In this document: positions 35,441 to 45,712 of the stretch, piece after piece | How positions within the stretch are numbered: the stretch's first letter is position 1 | Layout of the letters: each line of letters starts with the position of its first letter | NCBI GenBank assembly: GCA_036250225.1 | Contig: JAPZLL010000015.1 | Coordinates: 186,001-250,000 of the forward strand | DNA: 64,000 nt | Direction of reading: 5' to 3' | Source: Cercophora sp. LCS_1 | Taxonomy: Eukaryota; Ascomycota; Sordariomycetes; Sordariales; Lasiosphaeriaceae | Translations under genes and position numbers: made by a program | Notes under the pieces: model-generated | Database searches by the model: none | What the model was told of the DNA's origin: nothing | Seen by the model: only the letters and a program-made list of their open reading frames with translations

Positions 35441-36602
35441 GACCCATCGAATTTAAACCCATTCACTTGGGTTTATGTAACCGTCCGTCGACCATCCTCT
35501 CACATTACCCTCGAGGGAGACCCACGACATGGGAGTTGGTGCTCGGCGCTAGATTTTTGTCGTTTTTTTTTTTTCCATTCTTCAATTACGTGAACAATGA
35601 TCAGTGCATTTTCGGTCTTGCATGTTTTTTGTGTCTTTTTTTGTCTTTGTCGTTCTCACCAAAGGTTCCAGGAAACATGGGATGGCGATGCACACAACGA
35701 CCGGAAGCACACGGCCCGGCACCCACCCTTCCCTCCGGCAGAAGCAGCAGCGCAGCGCCCAGTCTCGTGCGTCGCCACTGCTGTCGTGTCCTGCAGCTTT
35801 TTGCGCTGTCATGCACCAGCCAGCCCAATCAACCCAATTGGGACCTGACTGTGTGAGCTGGCTGTCGAGTTGCCCCACTGCACTTGATCATTTACGCCTG
35901 ACTGCCAATTCATCATGGCCCCGCCCCGCCGACCCAGGATTCCGCCGAGTCGGCCAAGTCATTGTCGTTCAAACGCTGGGACTGCTCACTGCAGAGCCCA
36001 TATTTGCCGGCGATCCGTTGCTCAAGTGCGCAGATGGCTATGCAACCCCTTTTTTGTGGTGGGTTTATCTTCAACGTTTTTCTGGGGGTTGGATGCCAGA
36101 GAGGGGAGTCAAATGGTGCGGTGAGGGCATTTTGGGAATGGGCGCCCTCAGTTTGCCCCACCACAGCCACCGCGAAAGGGATTGGAGGTAGAAGCGGTGA
36201 GGGAGGGGTTGCTGGGGATCGGATGCTTCCGCACTGCGTAAGAAACGGGAGGGCAATGCGGGCGTCTCTGCAAGGGAACCCGATGCGCGCTGTCCAATCG
36301 TCGTGGCCGCGGTTCTGGGGGAGTTTGCTGGCGGGCTGGGATGAAACATTTCGGGCCATGCCCTGCTGAGACAAACAGGCGGGTGCATGTGTGGTTCCAC
36401 GACCGCCCGGCTACATTTGAGGAGGACGCCCGCCCGCATCGTTGGACACGAGGGGTTTGCGATCTCGATCTTGCATATTGTCACATTGTGCTTCGTCAGG
36501 TCTCGATATTTTGGGAGTTCTTCAAGAGACTCGATGTTGAGCATGAGAGTTCCCCTCTGCCCTCTGTAACCTTTTACCCCGCCACCGCCAACCACCCACG
36601 AG

Positions 36603-36620
36603 ACACACACACACACACAC
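36603..36620. repeat. (AC)9 microsatellite
   Basis: Nine AC units directly upstream of the start codon at 36636. Seen directly. Confidence 0.9.
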
Positions 36621-36635
36621 CGAAAGACAGACAAG

Positions 36636-38544
36636 ATGCCGGCAACCGAGATAATAACCATCATCAACAACTCGGGCAAGGTGATCAGCACGGTAAGACA
36701 TTTCCTTCCTTCCTTCCTTCATTGTGGTGTTCGTCCCAAGGGGAGAACCCAAAGTGGGTCCCATCCCATCCCCAAGCCCCCAGCTTCCCCACCGCCACTC
36801 CCTCGCGTCATCACAAACGTCTAACAACCACCAACAGGGCAAACAACTCGTATCCATCTTCAAAGAAGCCAAAGCCGCCTACCGCGACAAGCGCGAGTCC
36901 ATCAAAGCCGAGCGCGGCGGTCCCGTCCCCGGCATCCAGCGCGCCAAGACCTTTGACGTCCCGCCGCGCGCCTACGTCGAAGAGTACGACGAGCAAGAAT
37001 CCGACATCTTTTACGAACGCCCGCGCGCCATCCGCGACGTCCCCCACGATGCCCGCTCCCGCGCCATCCCCGACGACATGCGCTCGCGCGCCTCGTCGCA
37101 CCGCTCGCACCGCACAGCCCGCACTCGTGCGCGATCATCTTCCCGCGACCGAGGGGAAGCCCGTCCAGCGTTGACGCTCGCAAACCTGAAAACCCACACC
37201 GAAGTCTCGGCCGTACCACCATCACGCGCACCGACCGTCGTCCGCGAACGCGGAGCCGGCGGAGCAGATATGCAGCTCGCGACCCGGCCCGCGCTGAACC
37301 ACGCAGCCACCATGCCCGCCGCCGTGGCAGGCCCATCAACCGTCGTCTCCACACCCCGACAGAGCATGCTGGTGCACCGTCCCCGATCGGACCCCGCGCT
37401 TCAACAACAGCCGAAACGAAAAGAGATCGATATGCACCTAGCGTACGGCAACGTCCCGCCGGATCTCGCGTCGCGCGTCGATCTGGATACAGGCCATTCC
37501 CATTCGCATCCCGCCACGCGAAGCGGCGAGTTCGCCGGGGCTGAAGAAGACCAGGAGAAGGAGGCCATGAATATTATCAACCGGATTGAGGGGTTGTTGG
37601 ACGAGGCGCACTGCGTGCAGCATACGGCGAGTTCGATGATTGCGCATCTGCAGCAGAAACCGGAGGCTGCCGCGGCCGTGGCGCTCACGCTTGCGGAGCT
37701 GAGCGCGTTGATTGGCAAGATGAGTCCGGCGTTTCTGGGGGTGCTTAAGGGGAGTTCACCGGCGATTTTTGCCTTGTTGGCCAGTCCGCAGTTTCTGATT
37801 GGGACGGGAATTGCGGTTGGCGTCACGGTGGTGATGTTCGGGGGGTGGAAGATTGTCAAGAAGCTGGGGCAGAAGGAGAAGGAGGCTGCGTTTGAGATGA
37901 AGAGCATGCCGGCTGCTGAGGGCGCTCCGACTGTTGCGCCCCAGGGGGATGGGGCGTCGTATGATGAGGCGTTGGTGATCGAGGAGGAGCTGAGCACGAT
38001 TGAGAGCTGGAGAAGGGGGATCCCGCCGTCGGGGGTGGGACTGGATGAGGATGAGGAGAGTGCGGATGTGGAGCTGATCAGTCCCGAGGCAGACAGGGCG
38101 TTGAGGGAGCTGGATGAGCTGGATCCGTTTGACTCGGTGTCGAATGCGGGACGGAGTGTCAGGAGTCGACGCAGTCATCGGAGTCATCGCAGTCGAAGAC
38201 ATCGCGAGGATGTTGATGTGCCGGAGAGGAAGAGCAGCCGGAAGTATCACGAGGAGGGTGCGACGGCTAGCGAGGTTGCCGAGAGTGTAAGGAGTCATCG
38301 GAGCCATCGCAGTCATAGGAGTGAGCGGACCGAGAGGACCGAGAGGCCTGAGAGGAGCGATCGGAGTAGCGTGAGCAAGGCGTCCAAGAGATCGTCGAGG
38401 ACCGAGGTCAAGCCGATTGAAGAGGAGAAGGAGGAGGAGGAAGTCAAGAAGAAGAAGGGCAACATGCTGAAGCAGTTGTTCAAGAAGAAGGAAAAGGAGC
38501 ACAAGGAGAAGGAGGGAAGCAGGGCCATGTCGGTTATGGTTTAG
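36636..38544 (+). CDS. Hypothetical membrane protein with conserved N-terminal helix and Arg-Ser-His repeats
   Basis: Exon 1 (36636-36692) codes for only 19 residues, MPATEIITIINNSGKVIST. After a 145 bp intron (gtaaga...caacag) exon 2 (36838-38544) continues GKQLVSIFKEAKAAYRDKR; total 587 residues. The N-terminal amphipathic segment looks conserved in style because a splice separates it precisely. Residues ~60-240 are disordered and rich in Arg/Ser/Ala. A helical bundle follows (AMNIINRIEGLLDEAHCVQ, VALTLAELSALIGKM), then a clear transmembrane helix (FLIGTGIAVGVTVVMFGGW) and KIVKKL. The C-terminal third is acidic, then carries RSHRSHRS and RTERTERPERS repeats and ends in a Lys/Glu run (KKKEKEHKEKEG). 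No family recognised. The neighbouring upstream gene has the same general plan: one membrane helix and long charged low-complexity tails. Confidence 0.75.
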
Positions 38545-38862
38545 ATGTGTTTAGGGGTTCTGGTCAGTCACGGTATTGGTTGGAGTTTGGATACGGATTT
38601 TGGATCACAGCACAATTTTGCATCAGACAGGCTACTCAATTGGATATGTTTTGTTTGCTATTATTACGTTTTGCGCCGCCAGTTTCTGCTATGCATTTCT
38701 TCCCGAAGACTTTTTGCCTTGTTGTAATGCGGGCGTGCGCTGACGGCGCAGCCGGGAAAAGGCTGACCCGAATTGGCAGGTGGTTAGGGAGACGACCCCG
38801 CCTAGCAGGTTTCAGGGGTCAGTCCAATCGTCCAGCTTGATCTCAACCAGTTCAACACCAAA
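38545..38862. other. Short intergenic region
   Basis: 3' flank of the previous gene and promoter of the carboxypeptidase; nothing else seen. Confidence 0.4.
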
Positions 38863-40758
38863 ATGTTCGGTCAATATGTCGTGCTGACTTGGCTGGTGGG
38901 GGTGTGCATCGCGCAGCTCCCACCTAAGCCAGAGGGCGTCACGGTGCTCAAGTCCAAGTTCCATGAAAACGTCACCATCTCATACAAAGAAGTAGGTCTT
39001 GTGCCATGGTTTGCGTCCCGTCGCTCACGCGTTACAGCCAAAAATCTGCGAAACAACACCGGACGTCAAGTCATTTGCTGGATATGTCCATCTTCCGCCT
39101 CACTTTCTTGAGGATGGGGATGGTGAAAGCCAGGACTACCCAATCAATACGTACTGTCCCACTCCAAACGACATGAATGTGAGACTTACAACCCCAGCTT
39201 CTTCTGGTTCTTTGAGGCCCGCAAGAACCCATCGACCGCTCCCCTGGCCATCTGGCTCAACGGCGGACCCGGCGGCTCGTCCTTGATGGGTCTCCTCGAA
39301 GAAAACGGGCCATGCTTCATCGCGTCCGACTCCAAAACAACCATGCCCAACCCGTGGAGCTGGAACAATGAAGTCAACATGCTGTACATCGACCAGCCGA
39401 ACCAAGTCGGTTTCTCGTACGACATTCCCACCAACGTCACCCTGAGACCAACCGATTTTGGTCTCGGATGGGAACCCATCCCGGCCGACTTCTCCAACGG
39501 CATCCCAACACCCAACTACACGCAACTTGTCGGGACCGTCAGCAGCCAGAAGCTCTCCCAAACCGCCAACACGACCGCCTTTGCCGCCCACGCCCTGTGG
39601 CATTTTGTGCAGACATGGTTCTTTGAGTTCCCACACTACAAGCCATCCGACAACCGCATCTCCCTCTGGTCCGAGAGTTACGGCGGACACTACAGTCCCG
39701 GCTTCTTTGGTTTCTTCCAGACCCAAAACGAGAAAATAACCAACGGGACATCCACCGAAAAAGGCGCTCACAAACTCCATCTCGACACGTTGGGTATCGT
39801 CAACGGCCTCATCGATGTTCTCGTCCAAGGCGAATACGATATACATTTCGGCTATAACAACACCTACGGAATCCAACTCTTTAACGAGTCATACTACCAT
39901 TCTTTATTGGATGAATGGACTCGCCCAGGCGGATGTCGCTCCCTGATTGAGAATTGCCGCTCTGCCCTCCGTTCGCCGACTCCGAACACGACCTCGTGCG
40001 CACTTCTCGAGCCGCAGTGTTCAGAGCCGTTACTGGGCTACATCCTCCATGAATCGGGCCGTTCATACTACGATATCGCGCATCCAACGGCTGATCCCTT
40101 CCCTCCGCCGCATTTCATGGGGTATTTGACGCATGAGCATGTGCTCTCTGCGCTGGGAGTACCGGTGAACTTTTCGATGGTTTCGCTTTCTGTCGGTCAA
40201 GCGTTCGATTCATCATTTGATTATATCGTTGGCGGATTCCTGGAATCGATTGCACACTTGTTGGAGAATGGCGTGGGTGTGCATTTGATGTATGGAGATA
40301 GGGACTTCGCGTGTAATTGGCTTGGTGGGGAGGCGGCGAGTCTTGCTGTGCCGTGGGCACGACAGGATGAGTTTAAAGAGGCGGGGTATGAAGGGTTGGT
40401 TGTGGATGGGGAGGTCAAAGGACTGACGAGACAGGTGGGGAAGTTTAGTTTTAGTAGGGTGTTTCAAGCTGGTCATGAGGTGCCTGCTTATCAGCCAGAG
40501 GCTGCGTATGAGGTTTTTATGCGGGCCATGAAGGGACGGGACGTTGCTACGGGGCAGAGGGATGCGAAGGGGGTGGTTACGGGAGGTAGGAGGGACGCGT
40601 GGACGAGGAGCGAGGTGCCGGAGTGGCCGGGGAGCAAATGTTACGTTTTGAAAACGAGTACCTGTAAGAAGGATATCTGGGAGAGGGTGGTGAAAGGGGA
40701 GGTTGAGGTTAGAGACTGGTTTGTTGTTGACGAGGAGGAGGAGATGAGAGATCTTTAG
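38863..40758 (+). CDS. Secreted serine carboxypeptidase (peptidase family S10)
   Basis: Exons 38863-38991, 39038-39150 and 39198-40758 (introns 46 and 47 bp) join in frame to 600 residues. Residues 1-18 are a signal peptide ending VCIAQ. The second join restores [15 protein letters not shown], and LNGGPGGSS follows, the S10 oxyanion block. The catalytic serine is in [10 protein letters not shown], the aspartate in [10 protein letters not shown], and the histidine in [13 protein letters not shown]. There are many N-glycosylation sites. Members remove C-terminal amino acids at acid pH, either secreted or in the vacuole. The final ~90 residues are rich in charged amino acids and lie beyond the usual end. 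No GPI signal is evident. All key residues are present, so it should be active. Confidence 0.93.
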
Positions 40759-41110
40759 GCTTTGTTTACTTTCGGTGGAGTTACCCCTGAATTTTTCCCC
40801 GTTCTCCAGCCTGGTCTCAGCTTGAACTCAAATACTCGCGCCCGAAGGCGCCCCTATACCTGTCAGCATAAACCCGCACTGATTGAAGTTAAACTCATCA
40901 ATGACGGAAAACACAATCCAGTTAATCACCAACGTCGTTAGTTTAGGCGGGCAGTGCCTATCCCCATTAGTTCTCGCCTAGGCTTGCTCGCAATGAAGGT
41001 GGGAAGTACTGACTGATCAGGATGATAACCCTTCACAAAACCACCCCAAAACACCCACTGCGCAATCCAGCACCCTGCCATGCCGCCCAACGCAACAAAG
41101 ACAAACTGTC
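40759..41110. other. Intergenic, no gene seen
   Basis: 3' flank between the carboxypeptidase and the minus-strand locus that follows. No RNA gene recognised. Confidence 0.4.
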
Positions 41111-41453
41111 TCACCCCATCTCATCATTCTCATCTCCCCTCAGCGTCTTATTAACCCGCGCTTTGGTATCTTCAACGGCTCCATCTGCTGCCGCAAGGTC
41201 CTTTCCACCTGGTTGTATAGATCCAAGCCAGCGCGGCCTCGGTCGATAACCTGGCTCGCCAATACCAGGATTGGATTCTCCGTCAGTCGCGCGAAACTTC
41301 GGTTGGTGTACCGTTTGAGTTTCTCGAGTTGGATTCCGCGTCTGCGTATTCGGTTTGGAGACGCTCGAAGCGGGCAAACGACGCTGAGATGGATGCTGGG
41401 CAGGCGGGGAGGATCCGTTGCAGGTCGGTGTAGCTTGTGCTGCTGGAATCCAT
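41111..41453 (-). pseudogene. Frame-broken small gene (coiled-coil-like), candidate pseudogene
   Basis: An ATG in good context (caacgccATGG) at 41453 opens a 56-residue frame (MDSSSTSYTDLQRILPACP..., stop at 41283). Coding-looking sequence then goes on in the second frame (ENPILVLASQVIDRGRAGL, DLYNQVERTLRQQME) and next in the third frame (AVEDTKARVNKTLRGDENDE, stop at 41111). Two one- or two-base shifts would connect them into about 113 residues with a helical pattern. I found no good intron at either switch; the donor-like gtacacc and the nearby acceptors leave about 34 nt, with the branch point too close. So it is either a broken gene or has assembly errors. Function unknown. Confidence 0.4.
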
Positions 41454-41627
41454 GGCGTTGCAGAGGGTGGTGGGTGCTGTGATCGGGTATTGAGACCCTC
41501 AATTTGTAGTGTGTATCTCTGACAAACCAAAGATACTCGCTCGATTCTACTCTTGCTATCTCCGAGACTCTTCCTGCTGTCTCCCTGTCTCTGTTTTTCG
41601 TCTCCCCGCTAATCATATCTCTCTCTA

Positions 41628-43244
41628 CTATGTATCCGAAACACGGCATGGCTCATCTCGCCGCTCTTGGGCTTCTAAACGTAAGCGATACGTGGTAAAT
41701 GGAACGTTGTCAGTTATAACTACCCGCTCAACAGCAATGACTGACAACACGAACGCAGTGTCACGCACAGTGATTGTGAATTTGTTCGTAATTGACTCAC
41801 ATAGCCCTGGGAAACGATGTATCAGGTCCTCCCACGTCAGAGCCTGGCTGAAGCTCCTGTGCTGAAATATTTGAGCTCGCATTTCCTCACCTAGCCCTTG
41901 CGAAGAATCCAAAATGGAGTATTTCCAGCGCGACAAAGCTACCGGCTGGCACAGTATCACAAATGATACCTTCTCTCCGTTAAGTATCCGTGCACAGTGT
42001 AAAGCTCTGACCGGCCGTGGTGGCTCAAAGAAGAAGCAGTCTTCAGCATGATCCCACAAGGCTTCTGGCACCACTGACGTCACACAGTCGCCAACGTCGA
42101 TGAAGATGCTGAAGGCACGAGAGGCATGGTACCAAAGGTTCATTCGCGAGGGGCGGTGATGTGTCCCAATGTGCAGGATGTCAGATGTCGTCCTCGGGAG
42201 TCGTACGCGTTGTTCGTTTGGGACCAGCTCTAGCGGCCGTGATTGGCGGAAGTACACGTTTGGCCCGACCTTGGAGATCCGAATCCCGACTGCCATCCAC
42301 TTATCAGCCACGGTGGACATTCCGACAAACTGAACATAATGTGGACCCGGGATTATCGATATGTAATCTTCCAGGCGTAGGCCTTTGTTCGTAACGAGAA
42401 ACTCGGGATTGTAAACATCCTGGTCCCAAGACATAATGCGACTGCTCTCAGAGAACATTGCTGGTGACGGGGCGAATAAGCTGCATAGCTCGTAGTTCTG
42501 CAGGGAGCCATCCGGATTCCAGGCGAAAATGGTAGTGTCATTGTTGTGCTTGACGATCTCCTCTTGTAGCCGACGAAACGCTTTCCTCCCTTCTCCGTAA
42601 AGTAGCGGCATATTAACGTCGAAAATCCCAAGAAGGCAATAAGCGATGTCCTCGGTCCGAGTGGTCAGCCTGCCTGATGCCCATGACATCCTTTGCGCAA
42701 CTGAATAGTAGGTAATAGTGCGTTTCATCCGTAGAACGTCTCCTGGAATGCGAGTGATCGTGTGTAAAGTCGTCCATAACTCCGTCTTAGAGCCGCGCGG
42801 CGCCCAAGTTTGGTCGAAAAACTGCACGAGAGGGGGCGCGATCAGTTCCTGAAGTGTCCAACCTCTAGTAAACCACCGATAACCACCAGTCTCCGATACT
42901 GGCGACTCAGGGGTAAGATCCGAAAGGTGGGCAAAGCAGACGGCAGCTTGTTGATACCACTGGAACATGGAGTTGATGCTCTCGGTGAGCTCTGCGCTAC
43001 TGGTTTTGTCGATACAGCAGGTGTCGACCCAGACGTAGTCAAGATTTTGCTCAAGCGCTAGGCGGCATGCTTGTACTATCTTCCGATAGCCCGTCTTAGT
43101 GGTTGCGGCGGACCGAAGAGTCGGCGATATCATTTCCTGGTAAGTCACCTCCTCGATTTCCCAGGTGTGGGATAAAATTGCGTAGGGAGGTGTTCTCGTG
43201 TAGAAGTCATGGAATTCAAGAGTTTTGGAGTGAATCAGTCTCAT
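41628..43244 (-). CDS. HET-domain protein (heterokaryon incompatibility family)
   Basis: An intronless 538-residue frame; the start at 43244 (MRLIHSKTLEFHDF) is the usual HET beginning, and the 33 residues upstream are Pro-rich without conservation signs. The three HET blocks are clear: YAILSHTWEIEEVTYQEM, YVWVDTCCIDKTSSAELTES with SMFQWYQQAAVCFAHLSD, and RWFTRGWTLQELIAP, followed by the usual AQRMSWASGR, TEDIAYCLLGIFDV and MPLLYGEG. The HET domain (first ~230 residues) triggers cell death when incompatible strains fuse; the C-terminal half is of the kind often found in HET-E/D-like proteins without NACHT or WD repeats. There are many such genes in ascomycete genomes, and this one may act in self/nonself recognition, but that is not shown. 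Confidence 0.9.
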   Translation of the reverse strand: MRLIHSKTLEFHDFYTRTPPYAILSHTWEIEEVTYQEMISPTLRSAATTKTGYRKIVQACRLALEQNLDYVWVDTCCIDKTSSAELTESINSMFQWYQQAAVCFAHLSDLTPESPVSETGGYRWFTRGWTLQELIAPPLVQFFDQTWAPRGSKTELWTTLHTITRIPGDVLRMKRTITYYSVAQRMSWASGRLTTRTEDIAYCLLGIFDVNMPLLYGEGRKAFRRLQEEIVKHNNDTTIFAWNPDGSLQNYELCSLFAPSPAMFSESSRIMSWDQDVYNPEFLVTNKGLRLEDYISIIPGPHYVQFVGMSTVADKWMAVGIRISKVGPNVYFRQSRPLELVPNEQRVRLPRTTSDILHIGTHHRPSRMNLWYHASRAFSIFIDVGDCVTSVVPEALWDHAEDCFFFEPPRPVRALHCARILNGEKVSFVILCQPVALSRWKYSILDSSQGLGEEMRAQIFQHRSFSQALTWEDLIHRFPGLCESITNKFTITVRDTAFVLSVIAVERVVITDNVPFTTYRLRLEAQERRDEPCRVSDT

Positions 43245-43784
43245 GGTGACGAGGAGAACAGGGGGTGGGGAACGTGGACCGGGCAGTTGATGACTGGGGC
43301 GGTGGAGCGCGGACAGACGGAAGGAGATCGAGTTGTTGTCCAACGGTCCCTACGGTGGGTTAGCTGGCAACGAGTCGGCTGGGTTGCGGGGTTATCGGCT
43401 CCAGCCTGTGGTTTCCTGAAGAGTTCCCCGCTCGGCCCAGTCACGTTTCAGCTGTCTTGGCGTACCAATATCGTTCAGCGTTCAGCGACATGTCGCACGC
43501 AAACAACCAATCCATCTTCCTGTCAGAAAGAAAGTGGTTGCCAAAAGGGACAATCCTCAGAAAAGCTCAATCCAAGCATTATAGCAATAATTTGACGTTC
43601 AACAAAAAGCCAAGCTGACAAAAGCAACTTCTATGTCTCACAGGTCAAAACCATAACTCACAACTAAAGAAGAAGAAGAAGAAGAAGAAGAAGAAGGAGA
43701 AGGAGAAGGAGAAAAAGAAGAGAAAGCAGAAAACATTGATCAAGTCAAAGCCCGGTTCCATTCACATTCATGCTAAAGCCGAAC
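43245..43784. other. Intergenic with (GAA)n/(GAG)n tract
   Basis: The HET-gene promoter and the 3' flank of the next minus-strand gene. A purine tract of GAA and GAG units runs from about 43667 to 43720. No gene seen. Confidence 0.5.
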
Positions 43785-45712
43785 TTACCACCCCAGATCC
43801 AAATCCAATTCCAACCCCTCTCCCTCCCTTTCACTCTTGTCCTCCTCACTTGTTGCAATCTTCTCAATAGCCACATCAACATTCAACCTCACCCCTCCCC
43901 CCGTCCCATCCTTCATCCTCCCCCCAATCCATTCCCGAATCCCCATTCTGATATAACCCTTCATGGACTCAAATCCCATCTCATCATCATACCCGATCCG
44001 CTCCACAACCCTCATGCACTCACTCTCCACGGTAAAGATTAGACCCTGTGATGTCTCGGTTTGCCCAAAGGGGAGTTCTTCAATGAGTTCAGCGAGTGTT
44101 TTATCTTGGAATCTGCCCTTTGGTATCCACCGCTCCGAGACAGGCTTGGGGTAGCGGGTGTGGACGACGCGGTAGATGAAGTTGATGACGGGTTTGGGGG
44201 TGCTCGATACACGGGGTGTTGGTTGTTTTGGTGGCGCTGGCGTGGGTTGCTTGTCTTGTTGTTCTTGTTGTTCTTGTTGTGGTAGGGGGTCGGAACTCGG
44301 CATGGGTTGCATGGATTGGGAAGCAGCAGGGTCCTCGGTAGGGGCGGGTGGCTCGGGTGTTTGTTGAGGGGTGCTGAGGCCTGAGCCTGAGGGTGCCCGC
44401 TGGTTTTGGTTCTTTGCTGGAGCTGCGTTGTCCTTGGTTTCAACGTCTTGGATCGTGCCTACGGTTGAAGCCCGCTCGACGCTTTCAAGGACCTCTTGGT
44501 TGCCTTCAGGGGTTGGGGTGCGGGCTGGGCTTGGGGTGCGGGCTGGGCTTGGGGTCGGGCTGAGGGCTTCGTCGAGCTTGTCGAGACCGTAGTAGTTCTC
44601 GCGCTGTGTCTTTTTTCTGATGCGGGTCGATTTCCAGGTCGGCGTGGTTGAGCTGCTTGCTTCTGCTTGTTGGGCCTTTTCGGTGAGCGATCCTTTCTGC
44701 TGTCGCTGTCGACGCTTGGTTGGCGGTTCTTCGAGCGTGCCGACTAAAGGAGGGCCGCGTTTATTCCTGGGTGGCTGGACCGACTCGAACTGGCGCATAC
44801 ACTGTCCTCTCATTAGCTGATTTAGATTGTGGGAGTTCATGTAGAGAGTGCCTACCGATGGGGGTGGCGACTTGCTCCTGGGTCCGCTGTAGATGTCCAA
44901 GGTATCTGGGGCGGCTTGTGCTGGATTGGCATCAGCGTCATGAAGGAACTGGTCAAAGTTGATGTCGAGGTCGTCGACAAGGGACATGTCTGCCGTCTGT
45001 GCTCGTCTGTCGTTCCTTGGCATGGTCGGCGATGGTTGCTTCGCGGGGACGCTAGACTCGGCACATGGGGTCGGACTAGGCCTGAACACAATCGAGTCAT
45101 CATCTTCATCGACCTCAATTGCCGTCTCAACACTGGTTCCCCTCTCTTCAATTTTCCTGTTGTTCGCGTTTTGCCTTTGTTTGTATTTGCTGTTGCGATA
45201 TTGTTGGATGTTGAGCTTGAAGAAGAGTTGTTTCATGATGTTGTGGATCCTATAACAAGACATCAATCAGTAAAGGGTTACAGATAAAAAGAGCAAAGGA
45301 CAGCAAGAGAATGTGGGATAAAGGCGTAGATAATGAAATGATGTTGGAATAGACTAGAAAGAAAGGATGTGTCCACTGACATTTGACGATCTTTTGGCTT
45401 CGAGTACCGGTGCTTGTTGAAGAATTGAGATGTCGGATCGTCTGGCCAGTACACGGATCCATTGCCGGCTGTGTCTAGGAAATTGACCGTCATCTCGGTC
45501 AGGTCAGACTGTCCCTCGGACGATTTCCAGTCGTAAAGGTCAACACCAGGAACACCGCGGCCGGTACTGTACTTCTTTCGGAAGATGCGGGTGTCGTCAA
45601 TGAACGCAACACACCGGGCGAGCTTTGGGTTGCCATAGTCAAGGGTGGTACGAAGGGAGGTGATTGTTGGAATCAGGGCCGAGGAAATGGGGGACGATGA
45701 TGAAGATGCCAT
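43785..45712 (-). CDS. Pro/Gln-rich protein of nuclear type, unknown function
   Basis: Exon 1 is 45381-45712 and exon 2 is 43785-45249 (131 bp intron, gtcagt...ttatag); together 598 residues. The first ~110 residues are a compact domain (LRTTLDYGNPKLARCVAFID, YDWKSSEGQSDLTEMTVNFL). A basic stretch follows (KYKQRQNANNRKIEERG), then a long disordered part rich in Pro, Gln and Thr with TPSPARTPSPARTPTPEG repeats and a basic PPTKRRQRQQ nuclear-signal-like motif. The last ~130 residues are folded again (VINFIYRVVHTRYPKPVSER). A second intron may exist at 44802-44855: 54 nt without stop, with gtaggc donor, CTAAT branch and gacag acceptor. If removed the protein has 580 residues. No family recognised; a chromatin- or transcription-related role is only a guess. 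Confidence 0.68.

Larger units (their letters stand above)
35036..36635. other. Intergenic region with a tRNA-like stretch
   Basis: No supported protein gene; the long overlapping frames at 35600-36370 on both strands carry no motif. A tRNA-like pair of Pol III boxes is described at 35369-35428. An (AC)9 microsatellite at 36603-36620 lies in the 5' UTR of the next gene. Confidence 0.4.

Noticed and set aside
35604..36374. Overlapping frames of 135-206 codons on both strands
   Set aside because: They shadow each other and lack any motif or intron support.
40800..41000. C/D-box snoRNA
   Set aside because: TGATGA-like and CTGA-like words exist but without correct spacing or terminal stem.
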